DNA of 64,000 nt, taken from positions 1-64,000 of the forward strand of contig JACRLI010000030.1 in assembly GCA_016235265.1 (NCBI GenBank), in the 5' to 3' direction. Under the pieces are notes generated by a model that searched no databases, was not told the DNA's origin, and was given only the letters and a program-made list of their open reading frames with translations. Below, one piece after another: positions 52,813-60,840 of this stretch; the stretch's first letter is position 1, and every line of letters begins with the position of its first letter. Made by a program: the position numbers and the translations under genes. Source of the stretch: Candidatus Eisenbacteria bacterium. Its GTDB lineage: Bacteria > Eisenbacteria > RBG-16-71-46 > JACRLI01.

Positions 52813-54150
52813 ATGTCCAGGCTGGCCACTACCTTGATCGCGCTCACGGTCCTGCTCCCCGCCGCTGGCGGGAACCCGGCGCGCGCGCAGGCTCCCTCCA
52901 CCGCGCCCGCGGTCGCACCGGCTCCCGCACCCCCGGTGCCACCACCCAGCGACGCCTGCGTGGACTGTCATTCCCGCAACACCCCCGGCGCCGTGGCCGA
53001 CTGGAAGCTGAGCAAGCACAGCGCCGCCGGCGTGGGCTGCGCCGAGTGCCATGGGGACGGGCACAGGATCAACAGCGACGCCGCGAAGGCCCTCCTGCCC
53101 ACGCCCGAGACGTGCGCCCGCTGCCACGCCGGGCGCGTGGAGCAGTTCAAGCACGGCAAGCACGCGGCGGCGTGGACGGTGATGAACGCCATGCCCACCA
53201 TCCACTGGCAGCCCATGGCGATGATCGACGGCATGAAGGGTTGCGGCGGCTGTCACAAGATCGGGATCAAGAGCGAGGCGGAGGCCAGGAAGCTGGCCAC
53301 CGAGGGCCGCGGTTTCGGCATGGGCAGCTGCGACGCGTGCCACACGCGCCACACGTTCTCGGTGCAGGAAGCGAGGCGCCCCGAGGCCTGCCAGACGTGC
53401 CACATGGGCTTCGACCACCCGCAGTGGGAGATGTACTCCGCCTCCAAGCACGGCGTGCGCAACGCGCTCAAGCAGCAGGGCGCGCTGCCCCCCAGCGCCT
53501 CGGCTCCCACCTGCCAGGACTGCCACATGGGCGACGGCAACCACGAGGTGCGCACCGCGTGGGGCTTCCTGGGCGTCCGCCTGCCGCTGCCCGCGGACAA
53601 GCAGTGGGCCGCCGACCAGGTCACCATCCTGCAGGGCCTGGGCGTGCTGGACCCGGCCGGCAAGCCCACCGCGCGGCTGGAGGCGGTCAAGGCCGCCGAC
53701 GTGGCGCGCCTGGACGAAGAGAGCTTCCGGAAGGAGCGCGACAAGATGATGGAGGCCTGCGCGAAGTGCCACTCGCGCACCTTCGCCGCGGAGCAGATGT
53801 CCAAGGGCGACGACATGATCCGGGAGGCCGATCACCTGATGGCCGAGGGCATCCGCACCGTGGCCGCCCTCTACAAGGATGGCGCGCTGGCCCAGCCGAA
53901 GACCTACGCGGCGGCCTTCCCCGACCTGCTCACCTTCCACGACGCGCCCACGGCGATCGAGCAGAGGCTGTTCGTGATGTTCCTGGAGCACCGCATGCGC
54001 ACGTTCCAGGGCACGTTCCACGCCAGCCCCGACTACGCGCTGTGGTACGGCTGGAGCGAGATGCGCCGCGACCTGACCGAGATCAAGGAACAGGCGGCAC
54101 AGCTGCGCCGGGAACATGGCGGGGGCAGGAAGGCGGCGGCGAAGCGATAG
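52813..54150 (+). CDS. Octahaem hydroxylamine oxidoreductase-like cytochrome c
   Basis: 445 residues; AGGAGG five bases before the ATG. A signal peptide (T-T-L-I-A-L-T-V-L-L-P-A-A-G) is followed by a Pro/Ala linker and eight CxxCH motifs in order: CVDCH, CAECH, CARCH, CGGCH, CDACH, CQTCH, CQDCH, CAKCH. The region I-H-W-Q-P-M-A-M ... G-C-G-G-C-H-K-I-G around haem 4 is the active-site signature of the HAO family. A long helical C-terminus is also typical. HAO-like enzymes without the crosslinking Tyr act as reductases of nitrite or hydroxylamine. Periplasmic. Which direction applies here, and whether that Tyr is present, cannot be settled by eye. Confidence 0.88.
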   Translation: MSRLATTLIALTVLLPAAGGNPARAQAPSTAPAVAPAPAPPVPPPSDACVDCHSRNTPGAVADWKLSKHSAAGVGCAECHGDGHRINSDAAKALLPTPETCARCHAGRVEQFKHGKHAAAWTVMNAMPTIHWQPMAMIDGMKGCGGCHKIGIKSEAEARKLATEGRGFGMGSCDACHTRHTFSVQEARRPEACQTCHMGFDHPQWEMYSASKHGVRNALKQQGALPPSASAPTCQDCHMGDGNHEVRTAWGFLGVRLPLPADKQWAADQVTILQGLGVLDPAGKPTARLEAVKAADVARLDEESFRKERDKMMEACAKCHSRTFAAEQMSKGDDMIREADHLMAEGIRTVAALYKDGALAQPKTYAAAFPDLLTFHDAPTAIEQRLFVMFLEHRMRTFQGTFHASPDYALWYGWSEMRRDLTEIKEQAAQLRREHGGGRKAAAKR

Positions 54151-54251
54151 TTCGCGTGCACGGCGGGGCGCCGGGTTGCGCGAGGTCCGCGCTTCGCTTG
54201 CGCCCGATGCGGGAGCGCCCGCATCCCAGGCACTCCCTCCCCCGATGGGCT

Positions 54252-54280
54252 GGGCCCGGGTGGCATGGCCACCCGGGCCC
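54252..54280. terminator. Hairpin between convergent cytochrome and barrel genes
   Basis: GGGCCCGGGTGGC (54252-54264) pairs perfectly with 54268-54280 around the triloop ATG. It lies about 100 bases after the octahaem stop and 55 bases from the end of the leftward barrel gene. Confidence 0.6.
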
Positions 54281-54334
54281 TCGCTTCGCTTCGCCCTGGG
54301 GGTAGATCCTGCGGCGGCAGCCGCGTCCAGTTCC

Positions 54335-56056
54335 TCAGTACCTCCAGCTCAGTCCCACCCGCGCCTGCGTGCTCGGCGTCAGGCCCCCGTGATTGCGCTC
54401 CACGGACAGGTTCAGGTACCCGCGGCGCATCAGTACCAGGTCCAGGTCGGCGCTTTCCCATCGGGCGTTGTCGTTCACGCCCACCAGCGGGTTCTCGGTG
54501 GTGCGCGAGCCGCCGGCGAACTCCAGGTGGCAGCCCATGACGGGGTCCAGGCCCAGGCCGAAGCTGCTGAACCGGGTGATCACGCCGGATCCGCTGGCGC
54601 GGCTGTAGCGCGCCCGCAGCGCGCCGTTCACGCGCCCGATGCGGTGGACCTCGGCGCTGGCCGACCCGCTGGTGAAGCGCTCGGCGCCACCGATGGCGCT
54701 GGTGCGGACGTCCCCGCCCACCCGCAGGTGCGAAAGTGGCTCAGCCGACACGCCCACCCACCCGCCCTGCCGGTAGCGATCGTCGAACTCGGTCTCCGGA
54801 GTCTCGCGGTCCCGGTACAGCCGGACATTGCGCCGGTTGTCGTAGCCGCCGCGCACCGACAGCGCCTGCGACGCGCGCACGTTCACCGTCAGGAACGAGC
54901 TGGTGATGGAGAGCACCGACTGGCCCGGCGCGCGGCGCCAGCCGCGGTTGATGTCCACTTCCTGCGCCGCGAACACCGACAGCGCGCGATACATGTACGA
55001 GCCCTGCGTGAACAGGAAGTCGCGGTTGGGCATGCCGCCCTGCTGCGAGAACACGACGCCGTTGGCCACCGACCACCGCCGCTCCGCCATCGGGGCCTGG
55101 TGCCATTCCACGAACCCGCCGGCCTCCACGATGTCGCTGGAAAGGCCCAGGTGCAGCGGCTCGGGCTGCGCGCCCACGAACACGCCGGTGCCGAAGCGCT
55201 CGCCGCGGAACTCCGCCAGCCCGCCGTCGAAGAGGCTGACCGGCGAGAGCGCGGCGGCGCTCTGGCGGCCCAGTGTGACCAGGTAACGCCCCCGGGTGTC
55301 GTGCGCGGTGAGGCTGAAGCGGTGGAAGCGGGACAGGTTGTCGCTGGTGGTGGCCCCCGAGACGCGCTGGAAGCTGGTGCGCCGGGCGCGCAGGTCCACC
55401 GCCACGTCCACGGGCGCGCCCCACATCTGGGTGCCGTCCAATCGCACGTCGAAACCCAGCTGGCTCAGCTTGCCGCTGCCCTGGGTGTCCACCAGCAGGT
55501 AGGCCAGTCCCACGCGGCCCTGCACGCGCGGCAACGTGGCGGACTTCCGGCCGCGCCCCTGCGCCGCGAGCGCCCCGCCCGCCGCCCCCGCGGAGTCGGC
55601 GGCCGCCAGGCCGTCCTGCGTCGGGGCCACGGGCCGCGGAGTGAACAGCGCGACGTCCCCGATCGCCACAGGGGTAAGCGTTCGCAGGGTGTCGCACGCG
55701 GCGCGGTGCGAGGCCAGGAACGCCACGCGCAGCCACGCCACGCTGCGGGCCTGGCGCACCACGGTGAGCGTGTCCCCCACCGCCAACCCGTCCTTGCTGC
55801 CGGCCTCGACGTAGACCGAGGTGCCGGAAAGATAGGTCACCTTCGCGCTGGCCTTGGCGGGCGCGATGGGGGCCGCACCCTTTGCGGCGGCGGGCTTGGC
55901 GACCGCGGCACCCTTGGCCGCATGCGCGGGCGGCGCGGCAGCCAGGAGGAGCGCGAACACGAGCGTGGACGCGACCGTGGCCGCGAGCGTGGGCTGGTTC
56001 CAGCAGGCACGAACCTCTGCGGAATCGCGGCGGTTCGTCAGGCAGCCGGGCATCAT
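54335..56056 (-). CDS. Predicted outer-membrane beta-barrel protein of the cytochrome operon
   Basis: 573 residues; the ATG at 56056 overlaps the 63-haem gene stop (ATGA) and has GGGGGAG upstream. A signal-like hydrophobic segment (V-A-S-T-L-V-F-A-L-L-L-A-A-A) precedes an Ala/Lys-rich stretch and a small SH3-like domain (V-Y-V-E-A-G-S-K-D-G-L-A-V-G-D-T-L). From about residue 170 the sequence alternates hydrophobic and polar residues in many beta strands and ends R-V-G-L-S-W-R-Y, with a terminal aromatic as in outer-membrane barrels. Position suggests a porin that holds or exposes the multihaem cytochromes, analogous to MtrB/OmbB in role, although homology to them was not established. Confidence 0.75.
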   Translation of the reverse strand: MMPGCLTNRRDSAEVRACWNQPTLAATVASTLVFALLLAAAPPAHAAKGAAVAKPAAAKGAAPIAPAKASAKVTYLSGTSVYVEAGSKDGLAVGDTLTVVRQARSVAWLRVAFLASHRAACDTLRTLTPVAIGDVALFTPRPVAPTQDGLAAADSAGAAGGALAAQGRGRKSATLPRVQGRVGLAYLLVDTQGSGKLSQLGFDVRLDGTQMWGAPVDVAVDLRARRTSFQRVSGATTSDNLSRFHRFSLTAHDTRGRYLVTLGRQSAAALSPVSLFDGGLAEFRGERFGTGVFVGAQPEPLHLGLSSDIVEAGGFVEWHQAPMAERRWSVANGVVFSQQGGMPNRDFLFTQGSYMYRALSVFAAQEVDINRGWRRAPGQSVLSITSSFLTVNVRASQALSVRGGYDNRRNVRLYRDRETPETEFDDRYRQGGWVGVSAEPLSHLRVGGDVRTSAIGGAERFTSGSASAEVHRIGRVNGALRARYSRASGSGVITRFSSFGLGLDPVMGCHLEFAGGSRTTENPLVGVNDNARWESADLDLVLMRRGYLNLSVERNHGGLTPSTQARVGLSWRY

Positions 56057-59000
56057 GAGCTCCCCCGCGGGTGGCAGGAGTAGCAGGCGGCGCTGTCGTA
56101 GCGATAGCCGGACACACCGGTGTGATGCGAATTGGTGACAGTCTGCGCGTGGCACTTGAAGCAGCTGAACACCGCGAAATTAGTGGCCACGGTGTGACAG
56201 TCCGAGCACTGGGCCCATCGGTTCAGGTGCTTCCCGGAGTAGATCGGGAAGTACCGGCTGTCGTGGTTGAACGTGGAGGGCGCCCACGCCGTGGTGTTGT
56301 GGCACGAGGTGCAGGTGGTCGGGAACCCGGCCGTCCGGTGGGCCGGGCTGGTGGACGCGTTGTAGTTCGACACGTGGCACGCGTAGCAGTCCTTCGACGG
56401 CTTCACCACCCACGGGGTGCCGTGGCACTGCACGCAGGTCGCGGTCACGTGCGACCCGGTGAGCGGGAACGCCGTGGTGGAGTGGCTGAAGCTGCCCCCG
56501 CCCCACGAGGTCGGGCTGTGGCACGTGGCGCACGTGGTCGGGATGCCGCTGCTCGCGTGCGGCGGGCTGGTGGTGCCGTCGTAGTCCGCCCGGTGGCACG
56601 CGTAGCAGTCGGTGGACGGCGACACCCTCCACGGGGCGCCGTGGCACTGCACGCACGCGGTGGTGGTGTGCGAGCCCACCAGGGTGAAGCCGGTGGTGGC
56701 GTGGTTGAATGTCCCGCCCGGCCAGCCGCTGGTGGTATGGCACGTGGAGCACAGCGTCTGGATCCCGCTCAGCGCGTGCGGCGGGGCGGTTGTGGCGTCG
56801 TACTTGGACTTGTGGCACGCGAAGCAGTCGGTGGACATGCCCACCTTCCACGGGGTGCCGTGGCACTGCACGCAGGTGTTGGCGGCGTGCGCGCCGGTGA
56901 GCGCGAAGCCGGTGCTGGCGTGGTTGAACGTCCCGTCTCCCCAGCTGGTGGTGTTGTGACAGGTGGTGCACGTGGTCGGCAGGCCACCCGCGACGTGCGG
57001 CGGGCTCGCGGCGGCGGTGTAGTCCGTCCGGTGGCACGAGTAGCAGTCCGTGGCCATGCCCACCTTCCACGGGCTGCCGTGGCAGGTGGCGCACTGCACC
57101 GCGACGTGCGCGCCGGTGAGCGCGAACGGCGTGGTGGAGTGGTTGAACGTGCCCGGCTTCCAGGCCGTCGTGGTGTTGCAGCCGGTGCAGTTGGTCTGGA
57201 TCGCGCTGGTGGCGTGCGGCGGCGTGGACGTGGCGTCGTACTTGGACTTGTGGCACGAGTAGCAGTCGGTGGACATGCCCACCTTCCACGGGGTGCCGTG
57301 GCACTGCACGCAGGTGTTGGCGGCGTGCGCGCCGGTGAGCGCGAAACCGGTGCTGGCGTGGTTGAAGGACCCGTCTCCCCAGCTGGTGGTGTTGTGACAG
57401 GTGGTGCACGTGGTCGGCAGGCCACCCGCGACGTGCGGCGGGCTCGCGGCGGCGGTGTAGTCCGCCCGGTGGCACGAGTAGCAGTCCATGGCCATGCCCG
57501 TCTTCCACGGCGTGCCGTGGCAGGTGACGCACTGCACCGCGGTGTGCGCCCCGGTGAGCGGGAACGGCGTGCCGGAGTGATTGAAGCCGGTCGGCTTCCA
57601 CGCCGCGGTGACGTGGCAGCCGGCGCAGTTGGTCTGGATCCCGCTGCTGGCGTGCGGCGGCGCGGCCGTCACGTCGTAGTTGCTCTTGTGGCACGAGTAG
57701 CAGTCGGCCGCCGGCTTGGCCGTCCACGGACTGCCGTGGCACTGCGTGCACTGGGTGGCCAGGTGCGCACCGCTCAGCGGGAACGCGGTGGCCTGGTGGT
57801 TGAATGACGAGGGCTTCCACGCGGCCGTGCCGTGGCACGAGACGCAGGTGGTGGGGAACCCGCTGCTCACGTGGGCCGGGCTCGCGGTGGCGTCGAAGTC
57901 CGGCTTGTGGCACGAGTAGCAGTCGCTGGACATGCCCGTCTTCCACGGCGTCCCGTGGCAGGTGACACAGCCCACGCCCGCGTGCGAGCCGGTCAGCGGG
58001 AATGGCGTGGTGGAATGGTTGAAGTTCGACGGCTTCCACGCCGCGGTGGTGTGGCAACCGGCGCAGGCCGTCTGCAGGCCGCTGCTGGCGTGCGGTGGTG
58101 TGGCCGTGGCGTCGTAGTTCCCCTTGTGGCACGAGTAGCAGTCGGCCGCCGGCTTGGACACCCATGGCGTGCCGTGACACTGGGTGCACTGAGCGGCCAG
58201 GTGCGCCCCGCTCAACGGGAATGCCGTGGCCGCGTGGTTGAAGGTCGAGGGCGTCCAGGAGCCCGTGGTGTGGCACGTGGCGCAGATGGTCGGGAGCCCG
58301 CTGGAGGCGTGTGCCGGGCTCTTCGTGGCGTCATAGGTGGTCTTGTGGCACGAGTAGCAGTCCGTGGACATTCCCACCCTCCACGGCGAGCCGTGGCAGG
58401 TGGCGCACTGCACCGCGGCGTGCGCCCCGGTGAGGGCGAACGGCGTGGTGGAGTGGTTGAATGTGCCGCCCGCGTAGCTGCTCGTGTTGTGGCACGTCGC
58501 GCAGGTGGTCTGGATCCCGCTCGCGGCGTGCGGCGGGCTGGCCGTGCCGTCGTAGTTCGACTTGTGGCACGAGTAGCAGTCCGTGGACATGCCCACCTTC
58601 CACGGCGTGCCGTGGCAGGTGGCGCACTCCGTGGCCACGTGCGCCCCGGTGAGCGGGAACGGCGTGGTGGAGTGGTTGAACGTGCCGCCCGCGTAGCTCG
58701 CCGTGGTGTGGCAGGAGGTGCAGTTGGTCTGGATGCCGCTGCTGGCGTGTGGCGGCGCCGCCGTGCCGTCGTAATTGGACTTGTGGCACGTGTAACAGTC
58801 CTTCGCCGGCCGGGCCACCCACGGGCTGCCGTGGCACTGCGTGCACTGCGTGGCGACGTGCGCCCCGCTCAGCGGGAATGCGGTGGCGGCGTGGTTGAAC
58901 GCCGAGCCCTTCCAGGCGGTCGTCCCGTGGCACATGACGCAGTTCGTCGGGAAGCCCGAGGCCACGTGGTTGGGGTTGGTGACGCCGTTATAGTCGCTCC

Positions 59001-60840
59001 GGTGGCACGAGTAGCAATCGGTGGACATGCCCGTCTTCCAGGGCGAGCCGTGACAGTCCGCGCACTGCGCCGCGGTGTGCGCCCCGCTCAGCGGGAAGCG
59101 GGTGGACGAGTGGTCGAACGTGGCGGTCAGGAAGCTGGCCGTGGTGTGGCAAGTGGCGCAGGTGGTCTGGATCCCGCTGCTGGCGTGCGGCGGCGTCTTC
59201 GTCGCGTCGTAGCGGTTCCGGTGGCACGAGTAGCAGTCCGTGGCCGGGACCGCTTTCCAAGGGCTTCCGTGGCAGTTGGAGCACTGCACCGAGGAGTGCG
59301 AGCCGCTGAGCGCGAAGCCGGTGGCAGCGTGGTCGAACGAGCCGTTGCCCCACGCGGTGGTGGTGTGGCAGGTGGCGCAGTTCGTCGGGATCCCGCCCGC
59401 GGCGTGCGGCGGGCTCTTGGTGGCCTCGTAGGTGGGCCGGTGGCATGAGTAGCAATCCATGGACATCGAGGTCTTCCACGGGTTGCCGTGACAGTCCACG
59501 CACTGCGCCGCCCGGTGCGCGCCCACCAGCGCGAAGCGGGTGGTGGCGTGGTCGAAGGTGCCACTGGCCCACGCGGTGGGCGAGTGACAGGTGGTGCAAT
59601 TCGTCTGGATGCCGCTGGAGGCGTGCGGCGGCGTCTTGGTGGCGTCGTAGGCCGCCTTGTGGCACGAGAAGCATTCCAGCGAGGGCGCGGGCTTCCACGG
59701 GGTTCCGTGGCACTGCGAGCACTGCACCGGCGCGTGCGAGCCCTGGAGCGGGAAGCGTGTCACCGAGTGGTCGAAGGTGGCGCCCGCCCAGGCGGCGGTG
59801 GTGTGGCAGGTGGCGCACGTGGTGGGCAGGTTGCCGGTGACGTGCGGCGGGCTGCTGGTGGTCTCGAAGTCCGGCCGGTGGCACGAGTAGCACTCCAGGG
59901 ACGGGCTCACCTTCCACGGGGCGCCGTGGCACTGCGCGCACTGCGCGGCGCTGTGGCCGCCGCTCAGCGGGAAGCGCGTGCCGGCGTGGTTGAACGTGGC
60001 GCCTGCCCAACCGCCGGTGTTGTGGCAGGTGGCGCAGGCGGTGGACAGCCCGGCGGACTGGTGCGGCGGCGTGGCCGTCGCGTCGTACTTCGCCTTGTGG
60101 CAGGAGTAGCAGTCGGTGGACGGCGTCACCTTCCACGGGGCGCCGTGGCAGGTGACGCACAGCGCCTGCGAGTGCTGGCCGGTCAGCGCGAACTGGGTGG
60201 CGTTGTGGTCGAACTGCGCGGGCTTCCACGCTACGGCGTTGTGGCACTGCAGGCAGTTCGTGGGCAGGCCCGAGACGGCGTGGGCCGGCGCGGTGGTGGC
60301 CTGGAAGTCCGCCTTGTGACAGCTGATGCACTCCGCGCGGGCGCCCGCGTAGCGCAGCTGGCCCTGGGCCGCGCCCGGGTGGCAGGACTCGCAATCCACG
60401 CCCGCGTGCGCGCCGGCGAGCGGGAAGCGCGTCTGCTGGTGCATGCGCACCATCACGGCGCGGTCGCTGAACGAGCGCGCGGTGTGGCAGCGCGCGCAGT
60501 GGGCCCCGAACTCGCCCCGGTGGACATCCTGGTGGCAGGTGGCGCACTGGGTGTTCTGCTTGGCGAACTCCAGCGACTTGTGGCAGGACGTGCAGGTGGC
60601 AGAGGCGTGCGCGCCGGTGAGCGCGAATCCCGAGCGCGTGAGCCTGGCGTGGTCGAATTCCTTCCCGATCCGCGCGGGCTTCCACCCCTGCTCCGCGTGA
60701 CACATCGAGCAGTCGCCCCGGTACTCGCCGTGCGGGTACGGAACCTCCTCTGCGGCGCTCGCCAGCAGCGCGACCGCCACCAGCAGCAGCACCAGGATCC
60801 CCGCGGTGCGCGCCGTGCTCGGGACGTCGGGAGACTTCAC
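56053..60840 (-). CDS. Giant 63-haem c-type cytochrome built of three-haem repeats
   Basis: 1595 residues from a GTG at 60840 that overlaps the upstream stop (GTGA) and has GGAGG upstream. A signal peptide (I-L-V-L-L-L-V-A-V-A-L-L-A) precedes 63 CxxCH motifs counted by eye. From about residue 228 to 1544 there are about eighteen 73-residue units, each with three CxxCH (G-x-P-W-K between the first two) and three further His in P-P-H, F-N-H and G-A-H, enough for bis-His ligation of every haem. One motif is degenerate (CTGCN, bases 57175-57189). The C-terminus ends with three closely spaced haems. The protein is exported. It probably works as a long electron wire between periplasmic donors and the outer membrane. 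Confidence 0.93.
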   Translation of the reverse strand: MKSPDVPSTARTAGILVLLLVAVALLASAAEEVPYPHGEYRGDCSMCHAEQGWKPARIGKEFDHARLTRSGFALTGAHASATCTSCHKSLEFAKQNTQCATCHQDVHRGEFGAHCARCHTARSFSDRAVMVRMHQQTRFPLAGAHAGVDCESCHPGAAQGQLRYAGARAECISCHKADFQATTAPAHAVSGLPTNCLQCHNAVAWKPAQFDHNATQFALTGQHSQALCVTCHGAPWKVTPSTDCYSCHKAKYDATATPPHQSAGLSTACATCHNTGGWAGATFNHAGTRFPLSGGHSAAQCAQCHGAPWKVSPSLECYSCHRPDFETTSSPPHVTGNLPTTCATCHTTAAWAGATFDHSVTRFPLQGSHAPVQCSQCHGTPWKPAPSLECFSCHKAAYDATKTPPHASSGIQTNCTTCHSPTAWASGTFDHATTRFALVGAHRAAQCVDCHGNPWKTSMSMDCYSCHRPTYEATKSPPHAAGGIPTNCATCHTTTAWGNGSFDHAATGFALSGSHSSVQCSNCHGSPWKAVPATDCYSCHRNRYDATKTPPHASSGIQTTCATCHTTASFLTATFDHSSTRFPLSGAHTAAQCADCHGSPWKTGMSTDCYSCHRSDYNGVTNPNHVASGFPTNCVMCHGTTAWKGSAFNHAATAFPLSGAHVATQCTQCHGSPWVARPAKDCYTCHKSNYDGTAAPPHASSGIQTNCTSCHTTASYAGGTFNHSTTPFPLTGAHVATECATCHGTPWKVGMSTDCYSCHKSNYDGTASPPHAASGIQTTCATCHNTSSYAGGTFNHSTTPFALTGAHAAVQCATCHGSPWRVGMSTDCYSCHKTTYDATKSPAHASSGLPTICATCHTTGSWTPSTFNHAATAFPLSGAHLAAQCTQCHGTPWVSKPAADCYSCHKGNYDATATPPHASSGLQTACAGCHTTAAWKPSNFNHSTTPFPLTGSHAGVGCVTCHGTPWKTGMSSDCYSCHKPDFDATASPAHVSSGFPTTCVSCHGTAAWKPSSFNHQATAFPLSGAHLATQCTQCHGSPWTAKPAADCYSCHKSNYDVTAAPPHASSGIQTNCAGCHVTAAWKPTGFNHSGTPFPLTGAHTAVQCVTCHGTPWKTGMAMDCYSCHRADYTAAASPPHVAGGLPTTCTTCHNTTSWGDGSFNHASTGFALTGAHAANTCVQCHGTPWKVGMSTDCYSCHKSKYDATSTPPHATSAIQTNCTGCNTTTAWKPGTFNHSTTPFALTGAHVAVQCATCHGSPWKVGMATDCYSCHRTDYTAAASPPHVAGGLPTTCTTCHNTTSWGDGTFNHASTGFALTGAHAANTCVQCHGTPWKVGMSTDCFACHKSKYDATTAPPHALSGIQTLCSTCHTTSGWPGGTFNHATTGFTLVGSHTTTACVQCHGAPWRVSPSTDCYACHRADYDGTTSPPHASSGIPTTCATCHSPTSWGGGSFSHSTTAFPLTGSHVTATCVQCHGTPWVVKPSKDCYACHVSNYNASTSPAHRTAGFPTTCTSCHNTTAWAPSTFNHDSRYFPIYSGKHLNRWAQCSDCHTVATNFAVFSCFKCHAQTVTNSHHTGVSGYRYDSAACYSCHPRGSS
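56212..60159 (-). repeat. Tandem array of about eighteen 219-base repeats inside the 63-haem gene
   Basis: The coding repeat has a period of 219 bases (73 codons). Some neighbouring units are nearly identical at DNA level (for example around 56860-57010 and 57290-57440), while others have diverged, indicating repeated internal duplication. Such arrays are prone to recombination and to assembly collapse, so the true copy number may differ. Confidence 0.85.

Noticed and set aside
56212..60159. CRISPR-like periodic repeat
   Set aside because: The period is 219 bases, the repeats are coding and contiguous without unique spacers, and no cas gene is present.
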